Shown here: piece by piece, positions 21,925 to 29,910 of the stretch | Layout of the letters: each line of letters opens with the position of its first letter | Position numbering within the stretch: position 1 is the stretch's first letter | The notes under the pieces: model-generated | Told to the model about the DNA's origin: nothing | The model's input: only the letters and a program-made list of their open reading frames with translations | The model's database searches: none | NCBI GenBank assembly: GCA_024403995.1 | Contig: JAKSQT010000021.1 | Coordinates: forward strand, 1-33,078 | DNA from: Ruminococcus sp. | GTDB lineage: Bacteria > Bacillota > Clostridia > Oscillospirales > Ruminococcaceae | DNA length: 33,078 nt | Direction: 5' to 3' | Made by a program: the position numbers and the translations under genes

Positions 21925-23049
21925 ATGGCAGGTTTAACACTCAAAGGCATTTATAAAAAATATCCGGGCGGCGTTACAGCTGTAACAGACGTAAATTTAG
22001 ACATTAAAGATAAGGAGTTCATCGTTCTCGTTGGACCATCAGGCTGCGGTAAGTCAACAACTCTCCGTATGATCGCCGGTCTTGAGGAGATCTCAGAAGG
22101 CGAACTCTATATCGGCGACCGTCTGGTTAATGATATTGCTCCTAAGGACAGAGATATCGCAATGGTATTCCAGAACTATGCGCTCTATCCTCATATGACT
22201 GTTTTCGATAATATGGCTTTCGGACTCAAGCTCCGTAAGGTTCCAAAGGAAGAGATCGAAAGAAAGGTTAACGAGGCTGCTAAGATACTCGACCTTTCAC
22301 ACCTCCTCGACAGAAAGCCAAAGGCTATGTCAGGCGGTCAGCGTCAGAGAGTTGCTCTCGGACGTGCTATCGTTCGTTCACCTAAGGTATTCCTTCTCGA
22401 CGAGCCTCTCTCAAACCTCGATGCTAAGCTTCGTGCTCAGATGAGAACCGAAATTGCCAAGATCCATAAGAGACTCGGTACTACATTCATCTATGTAACT
22501 CATGACCAGACCGAGGCTATGACAATGGGCGACAGAATCGTTTGTATGAAAGACGGTTTCGTTCAGCAGGTCGATACTCCTCAGAACCTCTATGAGAACC
22601 CTGTAAACAAGTTCGTTGCAGGCTTCCTTGGTTCACCTCAGATGAACTTCATCGACGCTGTTCTCAGAGAAGAATACGGTCAGTATGTTGTTGAATTTGG
22701 TTCAAACAGAGGCAACATCTACCAGATCATCGTTCCTGAGTCAAAGGTTAACGAAAATCTCCAGAGATACGTTGACAAGGAGATCATCCTCGGCGTTCGT
22801 CCTGAAAGCATTTATGACGATCCTGCATACATCAGCTCTGCTACAACAGGTATCATCGATGCCAACGTTGAAATCACAGAAATGATGGGTGCTGAAACAT
22901 ACCTCTACCTTGTATGTGAGGGTATTCCGCTCACAGCAAGAGTAAATCCTTCTTCAACTGCTAAGCCGGGTGACGATATCAAGGTTGCTATCGACCCGAA
23001 CAGAATCCATATCTTCGATAAGGAAACAGAGAAGGCTATTGTTAACTGA
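21925..23049 (+). CDS. msmK: Sugar ABC transporter ATP-binding protein, MsmK/UgpC type
   Basis: 374 aa. Cytoplasmic ATPase of CUT1-class carbohydrate importers. Walker [10 protein letters not shown] (37-45), Q-loop Gln83, signature MSGGQ (135-139), Walker B FLLDEP, switch His193 (VTHDQ). The C-terminal region (about 240-370) is the MalK-type regulatory/TOBE domain. No permease or binding protein is nearby. Such solo ATPases in Firmicutes are shared by several oligosaccharide transporters (established for MsmK in streptococci), which would fit a plant-fibre degrader. Codon choice is more biased (many CTC, GTT, TCA) than in neighbours, suggesting high expression. GGAGG lies 10 nt before the ATG. 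Confidence 0.93.
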   Translation: MAGLTLKGIYKKYPGGVTAVTDVNLDIKDKEFIVLVGPSGCGKSTTLRMIAGLEEISEGELYIGDRLVNDIAPKDRDIAMVFQNYALYPHMTVFDNMAFGLKLRKVPKEEIERKVNEAAKILDLSHLLDRKPKAMSGGQRQRVALGRAIVRSPKVFLLDEPLSNLDAKLRAQMRTEIAKIHKRLGTTFIYVTHDQTEAMTMGDRIVCMKDGFVQQVDTPQNLYENPVNKFVAGFLGSPQMNFIDAVLREEYGQYVVEFGSNRGNIYQIIVPESKVNENLQRYVDKEIILGVRPESIYDDPAYISSATTGIIDANVEITEMMGAETYLYLVCEGIPLTARVNPSSTAKPGDDIKVAIDPNRIHIFDKETEKAIVN

Positions 23050-23102
23050 TTAATTCTTTTCATATTTATCCTTTCTTTCTTGTGCGGCCGACTACCGCAC
23101 GC

Positions 23103-23135
23103 AATGACCGCAGTAACCCTGCGGTCATTTGTTTT
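23103..23135 (+). terminator. Intrinsic terminator after the msmK-like gene
   Basis: AATGACCGCAG (23103-23113) pairs perfectly with CTGCGGTCATT (23119-23129), then TTGTTTT. It lies just before the next ribosome binding site, so the next gene either depends on readthrough or on an unseen promoter. Confidence 0.9.
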
Positions 23136-23147
23136 GTGGAGGTACAA

Positions 23148-24437
23148 ATGAGTACAATAAAACAATATCTTGAAGAACATAAACAGGAAATGATTGATTT
23201 TCTGGGCGAGCTTGTGGCTGTCAGAAGCGTTCAGGGCAGGGCTGAGGACGGTTTCCCGTTCGGCAGAGAGCCTGCAAGAGCACTTGAAATTATGCTGGAT
23301 AAATGCCGTGAGAATGGTTTTCCTGTTGAAAATGTTGAAAACTATGCAGGCTCGGCTGATCTGAATGAGCTTGAACCACAGCTTGCAATTCTCTCTCACC
23401 TCGATGTCGTTCCCGAAGGCACGGGCTGGACAAGTGAACCGTATAAGCTGAAAATCAGCGGCGAAAAGCTTGTGGGACGTGGAACTATCGACGACAAAGG
23501 CCCTGCGGTTGCGTCGCTCTATGCGCTGAAAGCTGTCAAGGAGCTCGGTATACCGCTGAAAAAGGGCGTTCGTCTTATATTCGGCACTAACGAGGAAAAC
23601 GGCTCGGCTGACCTTGCTTACTATCGGAAAAAGCGCAGTCTGCCGCCTATGGTGTTTACTCCGGACGGCGAATATCCCCTGATAAACGGCGAAAAAGGCA
23701 TGATAAGAGTGTATTTCTCCGCACCTTTCGAGGACGGCGATATCCACGGCGGTCAGGTCATTAACGCTGTGCCGAATACCTGTACTTTCAGCATGATAGA
23801 AAGTCTGCCTGACGGTCCGAGGGCGAATTTCGGCACGGTCAAGGGTACATCTGCCCATGCATCAACACCCGAAAAGGGCGAAAATGCCATTACAAAATTC
23901 CTGCGTGACTACCATTTCAACAAGCCGTTGTTGAAAAGTCTGTTGAAACTTTTCCCTCATGGTGAAACTGACGGCAAATCATGCGGAATTTTCTTCGAGG
24001 ACGATATATCGGGAAAAACTACCTGTGTGCTGTCAATGCTGAACACCGAAAACGGACGCTTGCACGGCGGAATTGACATCCGTTTTCCACTGAACTGCAA
24101 ACTTTTCAACATACAAAACATCATATGTGGAAAACTTCGTGACTGCGGCTTCGATATTGACTCATGTGAGGGAACTGAGCCGCATTATACCGACGAAAAC
24201 AGCGATTTTGTCAAGTCATTGCTGAAAGTATACGAAAAAGTCACGGGCAGAAAAGGTCTGTGCCTGACAATCGGCGGCGGTACATACGTTCACGAGATCG
24301 AGGGCGGCGTGGCATTCGGTGCGGAATTTCCCGATGAGGACGGCAATATGCACGGCGCTGACGAATTTATAACCGTGGAAAATCTGCTGAAAAACGCTGA
24401 AATTATGGCTGAGGCTATCATCGATATATGTAAGTGA
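23148..24437 (+). CDS. M20-family dipeptidase, PepV-like
   Basis: 429 aa. Di-zinc cytoplasmic dipeptidase. Metal and catalytic residues visible: His84 and Asp86 in SHLDVVPEGTGW, Asp116 in GRGTIDDKGP, Glu149/Glu150 in FGTNEENGS, Asp173 in FTPDGEYP, and a late His in GNMHGADE. A dimerisation or lid domain lies between about 180 and 320. An upstream in-frame ATG at 23082 would run across the terminator hairpin; GGAGG next to 23148 supports the shorter form. It follows the msmK-like gene by 98 bp with the terminator between, so co-regulation is doubtful. Confidence 0.9.
   Translation: MSTIKQYLEEHKQEMIDFLGELVAVRSVQGRAEDGFPFGREPARALEIMLDKCRENGFPVENVENYAGSADLNELEPQLAILSHLDVVPEGTGWTSEPYKLKISGEKLVGRGTIDDKGPAVASLYALKAVKELGIPLKKGVRLIFGTNEENGSADLAYYRKKRSLPPMVFTPDGEYPLINGEKGMIRVYFSAPFEDGDIHGGQVINAVPNTCTFSMIESLPDGPRANFGTVKGTSAHASTPEKGENAITKFLRDYHFNKPLLKSLLKLFPHGETDGKSCGIFFEDDISGKTTCVLSMLNTENGRLHGGIDIRFPLNCKLFNIQNIICGKLRDCGFDIDSCEGTEPHYTDENSDFVKSLLKVYEKVTGRKGLCLTIGGGTYVHEIEGGVAFGAEFPDEDGNMHGADEFITVENLLKNAEIMAEAIIDICK
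24103..24140 (+). repeat. 38-bp direct repeat, copy within the dipeptidase gene
   Basis: It starts TTTTCAACAT and contains ATGTGGAAAACTTC. It matches 24443-24480 at 32 of 38 positions without gaps. This copy is coding. Confidence 0.7.
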
Positions 24438-24442
24438 GTGAG

Positions 24443-24480
24443 TTTTCAACATCTCAAACAGCAAATGTGGAAAACTTCAT
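24443..24480 (+). repeat. 38-bp direct repeat, copy after the dipeptidase stop
   Basis: Second copy of the repeat at 24103-24140, exactly 340 bp downstream and just beyond the stop codon. Confidence 0.7.
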
Positions 24481-24502
24481 GCACCGAATAAAATATTTGC
24501 GG

Positions 24503-24530
24503 AGGAGCAAGTATTTGTGCTCCTTTTTGT
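24503..24530 (+). terminator. Intrinsic terminator after the dipeptidase gene
   Basis: AGGAGCA (24503-24509) pairs with TGCTCCT (24518-24524), followed by TTTTTGT. Confidence 0.85.
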
Positions 24531-24547
24531 AATATCAGCGCAAAAAA

Positions 24548-24575
24548 AGGGAGAACACACAAAATGTTCTCCCAT
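24548..24575. terminator. Bidirectional terminator hairpin, left copy beside element A
   Basis: AGGGAGAACA...TGTTCTCCC, 9-bp stem. On the minus strand it is followed by TTTTTTTG, making it the terminator of the M23 peptidase gene. It matches 24718-24745 at 24 of 28 positions; the four differences are in the loop. Confidence 0.85.
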
Positions 24576-24716
24576 CAGTCTGTTTAAAAAGTCGAAATTA
24601 TTTCGTTAAACAAGGGCTGTCGAGGACGCCAGCCCCTACAATTCAGCTATTCTTCGTTAATGTATTTGTAGGGGACGGCGTCCTCGACGTCCCCAAATAA
24701 GTTTTTTGACACGCTG
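24576..24716 (+). mobile_element. Element A copy 1 (141 bp)
   Basis: Reference form of the element. Left end CAGTCTGTTTAAAAAGTC, then an ATTATTTCGTTAAACAAG stretch, a GGGCTG/CAGCCCC hairpin, the TTCAGCTATTCTTCG linker, a GGGGACG/CGTCCCC hairpin and the right end GTTTTTTGACACGCTG. The ends are imperfect inverted repeats. It is sandwiched between two copies of the same terminator hairpin. No open frame of interest; too small to be autonomous. Confidence 0.88.
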
Positions 24717-24717
24717 A

Positions 24718-24745
24718 AGGGAGAACACCTGAAATGTTCTCCCAT
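24718..24745. terminator. Bidirectional terminator hairpin, right copy beside element A
   Basis: AGGGAGAACA...TGTTCTCCC followed on the plus strand by ATATTTTTTATATTTTATT. Together with the left copy it brackets element A between the convergent dipeptidase and M23 genes. Confidence 0.8.
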
Positions 24746-24757
24746 ATTTTTTATATT

Positions 24758-26524
24758 TTATTGTAATGCCGTATCAGCCATCAATGACTCGATGTTGACA
24801 TCTTTTTCCCAGTCGGCAGTATACATGAACTGTGCCGGGTCATAGCAAACGCCCATATACCGCACTTCAAAGTGACAATGCGGACCTGTTGAGTCGCCTG
24901 TTGAGCCGACTGCGCCGATAAGCGAGCCACGCATTACAGGGTCGCCCTCCTTGGCATAGACCTGACTCATATGTGCGTAAACGGTCTGGTAGCCGTCCAG
25001 ATGGTCTATCATGACGAAATAGCCGTAGCCGCCGGGGTTCCAGCCTGCGGAAACAACAACGCCGTTGCCTGCCGCATAGATTTCAGTACCCGTATCCGCC
25101 GCAATATCGAAGCCTTTGTGGTTACGGTCGCTTATGAATACATCGCTTACCCAGCCGCCGTTGACCGGCCATGCAAACTGACCTGTACCGTAGATCTTGG
25201 TATCAGGACTGTCAGGGTGAGCCTTGTATGTGCCGATGCCGATCTGCTCGACAACAGGAACTTTCGTTATTTTTGCGCTGACGGTCTTTCTGGAATATTC
25301 CTTGCCGTCAACGTATGTAATTTCAACATTGCTCGATTTTTCGCCGAGTGAGCCTTTGACAAGAAGCTGACGTGCGCCGAGATTTAGCGTACTTGTCTCG
25401 ACCTCGATAGTCTCATAGTCAAGCATGGAAACAAGCTCCATCTCACGGACATACTGGATAGGCAGATAGCTTTCTGTCTCGGTCACGTTCACAAGCTTGC
25501 CGGCTCTGAAATTTTTCTCGATATTCGGGTTGAGTTTTTCGAGTTCTTCAAGGCTCATGTTATATTTTTTACTTATCGTGACCGGAGTATCATTATCGCC
25601 TGCGACATAGACTGTCGGTTTGCTTGTTGACGAGGTGAGCAGCTTTATCATTTCGCTGTTTTTCATGATACTGCTTGTGAGGTACATACCGTTGATATAG
25701 TCGATGCTGTCCTTATAGGAGACTTCTTTGACGATGCCGTCTATCGGATAATTGAGGAGTTTCCGGGTAAGAGCGTCCTGAATTGCCGTTTTGTCCCTGA
25801 CTGCGCCGACAAATTTATTGTTGACATACACGCCGCAAGCCTCGGCAAACTCGCCTTCCGAAGCGGAAAGAAGTTCATTTGCAAGCTGTGACGAGTTAAG
25901 CATTTTGTCTTCGCCCGAAATAATTTTCAGCGAAAGCTGGGCGGCAAGTTCAGTATGGTCTCCGTCGTCCGAGGTATACGAAAGACGCTGGTCAACGTCA
26001 CGGGCGGCGGCATCATAGATCGATTCGGCGCTGATAACGCCTATTTCACGGTTGCGGTAGACCACGCTTATGCCGTATTCAAGCTTTGAGCCGTACCTTA
26101 TGACGGCAACGAGGAAGAATATCGATGCTATCGGCAGGAGGTAGTTCAGCATTGTGAAGAACAGACCGCTTTTGCCGAAAATATAGGATATCCAGAACTT
26201 CCGTGAGGCTGTTTTATAGGCTTCACGGCTTTGTTTTTTTGCAGTCCGCATATTTTTTTGCAGTTCACGGTTGAGGGCTATCCTCTCTTTCATTGGTGCG
26301 GAGAGGTCACGGAATATCCAGCGCAGAGCCTTTGCGAAAAGTATGAAAAGCTCCTTTATTTCGGTGAAAATTAACCGTATTCCCTTGATTATGAACAGCA
26401 GTATTGCCGATATAAGCTTTATGAGGTAAATGCCTGCGGCGGCTAAAAAGCCTGACAGACCGAAATTGCCGTTGTCTTTGTATTCGTATGAAACGTCCTG
26501 ATATGGCTGACGTTCCTTTTTCAT
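24758..26524 (-). CDS. M23 (LytM-type) peptidoglycan endopeptidase with LysM and G5 domains
   Basis: 588 aa. Expected to cut peptide cross-links in peptidoglycan or act as a division-associated amidase activator. Hydrophobic segments lie at about 26-48 and 120-143, so the protein is membrane anchored with the C-terminus outside. A LysM-like segment (about 303-347, TVYVAGDNDTPVTISKKYN) is followed by a G5 domain (about 355-435) and the M23 domain (about 465-565) with HKGFDIA (His469, Asp473), AHMS (His518) and HCHFE (His549, His551), so all zinc and catalytic residues are present. An in-frame ATG at 26554 exists, but AGGAG lies directly ahead of 26524. Confidence 0.92.
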   Translation of the reverse strand: MKKERQPYQDVSYEYKDNGNFGLSGFLAAAGIYLIKLISAILLFIIKGIRLIFTEIKELFILFAKALRWIFRDLSAPMKERIALNRELQKNMRTAKKQSREAYKTASRKFWISYIFGKSGLFFTMLNYLLPIASIFFLVAVIRYGSKLEYGISVVYRNREIGVISAESIYDAAARDVDQRLSYTSDDGDHTELAAQLSLKIISGEDKMLNSSQLANELLSASEGEFAEACGVYVNNKFVGAVRDKTAIQDALTRKLLNYPIDGIVKEVSYKDSIDYINGMYLTSSIMKNSEMIKLLTSSTSKPTVYVAGDNDTPVTISKKYNMSLEELEKLNPNIEKNFRAGKLVNVTETESYLPIQYVREMELVSMLDYETIEVETSTLNLGARQLLVKGSLGEKSSNVEITYVDGKEYSRKTVSAKITKVPVVEQIGIGTYKAHPDSPDTKIYGTGQFAWPVNGGWVSDVFISDRNHKGFDIAADTGTEIYAAGNGVVVSAGWNPGGYGYFVMIDHLDGYQTVYAHMSQVYAKEGDPVMRGSLIGAVGSTGDSTGPHCHFEVRYMGVCYDPAQFMYTADWEKDVNIESLMADTALQ

Positions 26525-26558
26525 TGAAACAGCTCCTTTCTGATAGTCATACACAATT

Positions 26559-26586
26559 ATTATATCATTTTCAGAAAAAAATACAA
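26559..26586 (-). promoter_or_regulatory. Promoter of the M23 peptidase gene
   Basis: On the minus strand TTGTAT (26581-26586), 16 bp, TATAAT (26559-26564). The predicted leader is about 30 nt. Confidence 0.65.
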
Positions 26587-26620
26587 GATTTTGAAAGCAT
26601 TTCGCTGAATATACGATTTA

Positions 26621-26638
26621 TTTTGTCACATTGCACAA
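26621..26638 (-). promoter_or_regulatory. Conserved motif upstream of the M23 promoter
   Basis: Minus strand TTGTGCAATGTGACAAAA, followed about 10 bp later by GTATATTCA. Partner of the motif at 14711-14732. Confidence 0.4.
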
Positions 26639-26650
26639 AAACAAGAAAAA

Positions 26651-27124
26651 TTATTTACCTGTATGGTATGAATAATCGAGCATTTCAACGGTATAATTTT
26701 CCAGTTTATCAATAAGCGGCAGAACATCCTTGCGTGCGGCTTCGAGGTCATGTTCGAGATAGTTGCCGCATTCCTCGATGGTACAGCCGGGTATCTCCTC
26801 GTTATACTGCGAAATAAACACGAAAGCATCCCTTACGAGCTTTATTGCATCTGCTTTCGGCAGTGTGTCACGGGTGAGGAAATAGAAACCCGTGCGGCAT
26901 CCCATCGGGCCAACGTATACGATCTTGTCCGTAAATTCGGAGTTTCTTGCGTATGTTGCAAAGAGGTGCTCGATAGTGTGGAGCGACGGATTTGAGACAT
27001 AAACTCCTCCGTTCGGCTTGACCATTCTCACGTCATATGAGATAACGTCGCCGTCAATGCGTGATATGTACATACCAACGCCGAATTTTGTGTGGTCAAC
27101 CGAAAAACTTGCTATTCTTTCCAT
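26651..27124 (-). CDS. luxS: S-ribosylhomocysteine lyase LuxS
   Basis: 157 aa, standard length. Splits S-ribosylhomocysteine into homocysteine and the AI-2 precursor DPD in the activated methyl cycle. Metal ligands: His49 and His53 in HTIEH, Cys119 in ECGNY. Catalytic Cys76 is in GPMGCRTGFY. AAGGAG is spaced 9 nt from the ATG. A partial element A lies immediately upstream. Whether AI-2 is used for signalling here cannot be judged. Confidence 0.98.
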   Translation of the reverse strand: MERIASFSVDHTKFGVGMYISRIDGDVISYDVRMVKPNGGVYVSNPSLHTIEHLFATYARNSEFTDKIVYVGPMGCRTGFYFLTRDTLPKADAIKLVRDAFVFISQYNEEIPGCTIEECGNYLEHDLEAARKDVLPLIDKLENYTVEMLDYSYHTGK

Positions 27125-27162
27125 TTGGGGTTACTCCTTTATAAATATTTTAATATTGATTG

Positions 27163-27238
27163 CTTATTTGGGACGTCGAGGACGCCGTCCCCTACAGCCC
27201 TTGTTTAACGAAATAATTTCGACTTTTTAAACAGACTG
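27163..27238 (-). mobile_element. Element A copy 4, internally deleted
   Basis: It keeps the CAGTCTGTTTAAAAAG end (on the minus strand) and one GGGACG/CGTCCCC hairpin. The sequence jumps from the first hairpin's CCCCTACA straight to the GCCCTTGTTTAACG arm of the second, and the opposite CAGCGTGTC end is missing. It occupies the gap between rluA-type and luxS genes and so forms part of the luxS upstream region. Confidence 0.8.
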
Positions 27239-27256
27239 TGACGGCTTTGCCGTTTT

Positions 27257-28117
27257 TTATTTTTTATGTATACACGCTTTGATATCATCGGGCAGTTCTG
27301 CATTCACATGGACTATTTCACCTGTAAGCGGCTCTGTAAAGCTCATTTTTCCGCAGTGCAAAGCCTGTCTTGCAATATTTTCAAGCGTACCTCCATACAT
27401 ATCATCGCCCTCAAGCGGATGTCCGATATGTGCAAAATGTACCCTTATCTGATGCGTTCTGCCGGTTTCAAGATGAATTTCCGCAAGCGAACGCTCTCCG
27501 TCAGTGTCGATACGTGTATAATGCGTCACGGCATTCTGTCCGTCCTCACGCACACAGCGCAGAATTATCGACTCACGCTCACGGGCGATAGGTGCATCTA
27601 TCGTGCCGCTTTCAGGGATAACGCCCGAAACAGCGGCATAATAGACCTTTTCGCAATGTCCCTGCAAAAGTTTTGCGGCAAAGGCATTCTTCGCAATGAC
27701 GCACAGTCCCGAAGTATCACGGTCAAGCCTGTTGACGGCACGGAATGTCAGGTCGGGATAAAGCGCCGCAAATTTGTTGCCGAGAGTGTCGCCCTGATGC
27801 TTTATGGACGGATGCATGGGCATTCCTGACGGTTTATTGAACACGGCCACGCTGTCGCTTTCATAGGCTATCGGGACATTCAGCGCATTGTTCGGTTCAA
27901 GAAAGCTGTCGTCCTCAAAGCGCAGGACAATGACATCTCCGTTTTCAACCATGTCGATGCTGCGGATAAGAACGCCGTTTCGGGTGATGCCGCCGTCGGT
28001 GCGTTTGAGTTTAGTGAGAAGCCGCCTTGAAACGCCGTTTTTTTCTGTGAGAAAGTTCTGGAGCGTGACGGGATTTCCGAGTTCGGCTTTCAGAGTTAAT
28101 TCTTTTATTATATTCAT
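27257..28117 (-). CDS. RluA-family 23S rRNA/tRNA pseudouridine synthase
   Basis: 286 aa. Catalytic signature NRLDRDTSGL with Asp132, preceded by FNKPSGMPMHPS and followed by LETGRTHQIRVHF and GHPLEGDDMYGG, all typical of RluA/RluC/RluD enzymes. An N-terminal S4-like segment spans about 15-70. The first ATG (28117) is immediately preceded by AGAGAGG with essentially no spacing, so start assignment is uncertain and translation may be coupled to the upstream membrane-protein gene, whose 3' end overlaps by 107 bp. Target uridine unknown. Confidence 0.88.
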   Translation of the reverse strand: MNIIKELTLKAELGNPVTLQNFLTEKNGVSRRLLTKLKRTDGGITRNGVLIRSIDMVENGDVIVLRFEDDSFLEPNNALNVPIAYESDSVAVFNKPSGMPMHPSIKHQGDTLGNKFAALYPDLTFRAVNRLDRDTSGLCVIAKNAFAAKLLQGHCEKVYYAAVSGVIPESGTIDAPIARERESIILRCVREDGQNAVTHYTRIDTDGERSLAEIHLETGRTHQIRVHFAHIGHPLEGDDMYGGTLENIARQALHCGKMSFTEPLTGEIVHVNAELPDDIKACIHKK

Positions 28118-28868
28118 CCTCTCTGTTGAAAATGTCGGTACACAGCGTAAAAGCGGTCATAAAGCGTGTCACGGCAAAGGGCAGTCCGACCACGCTTAGT
28201 GCAGGCAGGATATAGATAATGCCGAGACGGAAGATGATGCTTTTTCTGCCGTTCATGAATTTTATGGAATGCAGGACGACTCTCAGGGAGCTTTTCTGCG
28301 GCATTTTTACCATGAGAAAGGGGACTGCCGAGAAGCTGAGTTTCAGCGAGAGCCATGCAATAATGCAGACGAAAGTCATGACGATAAGATTTGCCGCATT
28401 GAATACGCCGTTTGTGCCAAGAGTGCCGTGAAGTATGGAATATGCCGATATACCGAAGAATACGGCAGGCGCAAGGGCGATAAGGCTGAATAATTTTGTA
28501 AAGAGCAGTGCTCCGAGACTTCTGCGGAATGCTGTGCGGCTTATGAGAATTTCCGAAAAACGTGTGATTTTCGGGGCTTCCGAGCATATTTCCGAAAGCC
28601 TGAATGCGGCGGCATAGCCGAGAGGTGCGGTCACTATCCAGCGTAAAAGCGTGAAGATGAGCGATGCGGCAGGCTGTATCGGGCTGTCTGTGCCGAAAAC
28701 GGAAAGCGGCGAAATCTCCCCGAAATACAGGAGCAGACTATAGACCGCCGCCTCTGCCGAACGGAAAAAAAGCTCCGCACACAGCGGCAGAAAGCATATC
28801 AGACAGGTTCGTACCCTGCGCCCTCTGAGCAGTTTTTTTGTATAGCGGATAATTTCTCTGATTTTCAT
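28011..28868 (-). CDS. Uncharacterised multi-pass membrane protein
   Basis: 285 aa. Five or six hydrophobic segments (for example TCLICFLPLCAELFF, SLIFTLLRWIVTAPLGYAAA, LFSLIALAPAVFFGISAY, NLIVMTFVCIIAWLSL and a late one) separated by short basic loops; no catalytic motif seen. The layout resembles DUF975-type membrane proteins, but that is a weak resemblance. GAGGAG is well placed before the ATG at 28868. The C-terminal 35 residues are Arg/Lys/Ser-rich and are encoded entirely within the 107-bp overlap with the RluA-type gene. This may be a real basic tail or the result of a frameshift that removed the original stop. Confidence 0.7.
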   Translation of the reverse strand: MKIREIIRYTKKLLRGRRVRTCLICFLPLCAELFFRSAEAAVYSLLLYFGEISPLSVFGTDSPIQPAASLIFTLLRWIVTAPLGYAAAFRLSEICSEAPKITRFSEILISRTAFRRSLGALLFTKLFSLIALAPAVFFGISAYSILHGTLGTNGVFNAANLIVMTFVCIIAWLSLKLSFSAVPFLMVKMPQKSSLRVVLHSIKFMNGRKSIIFRLGIIYILPALSVVGLPFAVTRFMTAFTLCTDIFNREDEYNKRINSESRTRKSRHAPELSHRKKRRFKAASH

Positions 28869-28967
28869 AGCGCACTCCTCCTGTGAGGATATTATGGCTG
28901 AAAATCGGGGGATTATGCATACACAAGCAAGGATATCTTCAATCTGTAGGGAACGGCATTTAAAATA

Positions 28968-29020
28968 TAAGGCAACACCGTTTGGGTACATTGGTGGGCA
29001 CGGACGACCAATGGTCACCC
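28968..29020 (+). repeat. Solo TAAGGCAACACCG end plus short hairpin
   Basis: TAAGGCAACACCG (28968-28980) is the outer motif of the MITE at 4434-4611 without a partner. Next to it, GACGACCAATGGTCACCC is an inverted relative of the TGTAGGGGCGACCATTGG hairpins at 3608 and 30768. Confidence 0.55.
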
Positions 29021-29057
29021 ATACAGTTTATGTATTATTGCCGTTTATTGTGAATTA

Positions 29058-29702
29058 TCACACATCATATTCATTTTCATCGGGTATCTTGTCATACGGG
29101 CAGTAGCCGAGTATCTCGAAAGCCTGAGAATTGAGCCACATCTGGGCAGTTACGATTATGTCGAAGCCCTCGCCGAATTTTGCATTCAGCGTCTGAGGGT
29201 CATATTTCGGCAGTCCGAAACAGCTCAGCATATTGGCGATAATTCCGCCGTGGGTTATCATGGCGCAGTGCGTCAGACCGTCCTCCATCATGCTCATAAT
29301 GACGGTATGAAGCGCTTTATAGGTTCTTGCGGTCATCTCCTCAAGGCTTTCACCCTGCGGCGGACGGGCATCCTTTGAGCCTTTGAGCCATGCCTTGTAG
29401 TCGTCACGGTTTATCAGTTCATCGACGCTTTTGTTCTCAAATTCGCCTAAATCAAGCTCTATAAGGTCATCAACGGTGACTATCTCGGTACACGGAAAGA
29501 GTATCTCGGAAGTCTCGGTGCATCTTCTCAGCGGCGAGGAATAGACTCTGTGTACTGTCGGGTAGTCAAATTCGTCCATTTTCGAGGCAAGTTCGCTTGC
29601 GCCTTTCCGGGAGAGCGGCATATCTGTGTGACCTATATAAATTCCCTTGTCATTTGCCTCCGTCATGCCGTGGCGGAGTACGCTTATTCTGTAACCCTTC
29701 AA
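29058..29702 (-). CDS. Histidine phosphatase family protein (phosphoglycerate mutase-like)
   Basis: 214 aa from a TTG start at 29702; GAAAGGAG is 9 nt upstream and the RHG motif begins only nine residues in, so the TTG is well supported. Catalytic LRHGMTEAN (Arg10, His11), SSPLRRCTET, acidic Glu87 in LGEFEN and second His151 in MITHGG. Broad family of phosphatases (for example cobalamin biosynthesis CobC and sugar phosphate phosphatases); substrate not determinable. Monocistronic, divergent from the XRE regulator. Confidence 0.87.
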   Translation of the reverse strand: MKGYRISVLRHGMTEANDKGIYIGHTDMPLSRKGASELASKMDEFDYPTVHRVYSSPLRRCTETSEILFPCTEIVTVDDLIELDLGEFENKSVDELINRDDYKAWLKGSKDARPPQGESLEEMTARTYKALHTVIMSMMEDGLTHCAMITHGGIIANMLSCFGLPKYDPQTLNAKFGEGFDIIVTAQMWLNSQAFEILGYCPYDKIPDENEYDV

Positions 29703-29818
29703 AATTATAAGCTCCTTTCGGGTAAAATATGCACAAAAAGTAAACCGTTTTTTGTACAGCTTAGTGAATGTGACGAAAACAACACTGAAATTTTACGAAT
29801 ATTTCATATTTCATCATC

Positions 29819-29847
29819 TTTACAAATTATACACTTTGTATTATAAT
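29819..29847 (+). promoter_or_regulatory. Promoter of the XRE-type regulator
   Basis: TTTACA (29819-29824), 17 bp, consensus TATAAT (29842-29847). Confidence 0.75.
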
Positions 29848-29863
29848 AATATGTAGATATCAC

Positions 29864-29880
29864 AACTCATTATATGAGTT
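29864..29880 (+). promoter_or_regulatory. Palindromic operator candidate for the XRE-type regulator
   Basis: AACTCAT, TAT, ATGAGTT: a perfect 7-bp inverted repeat about 10-17 bp after the predicted transcription start and 30 bp before the start codon. A position after the -10 box suits autorepression by the gene's own HTH product (inference). Confidence 0.5.
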
Positions 29881-29910
29881 ATCATATATAAAAAATAGGA
29901 GGAAACGGTT

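Noticed and set aside
28114-28587. Second minus-strand frame inside the membrane-protein gene
   Set aside because: His/Arg/Ser-rich shadow frame without initiation signals; the membrane-protein frame shows clear hydrophobic segments.
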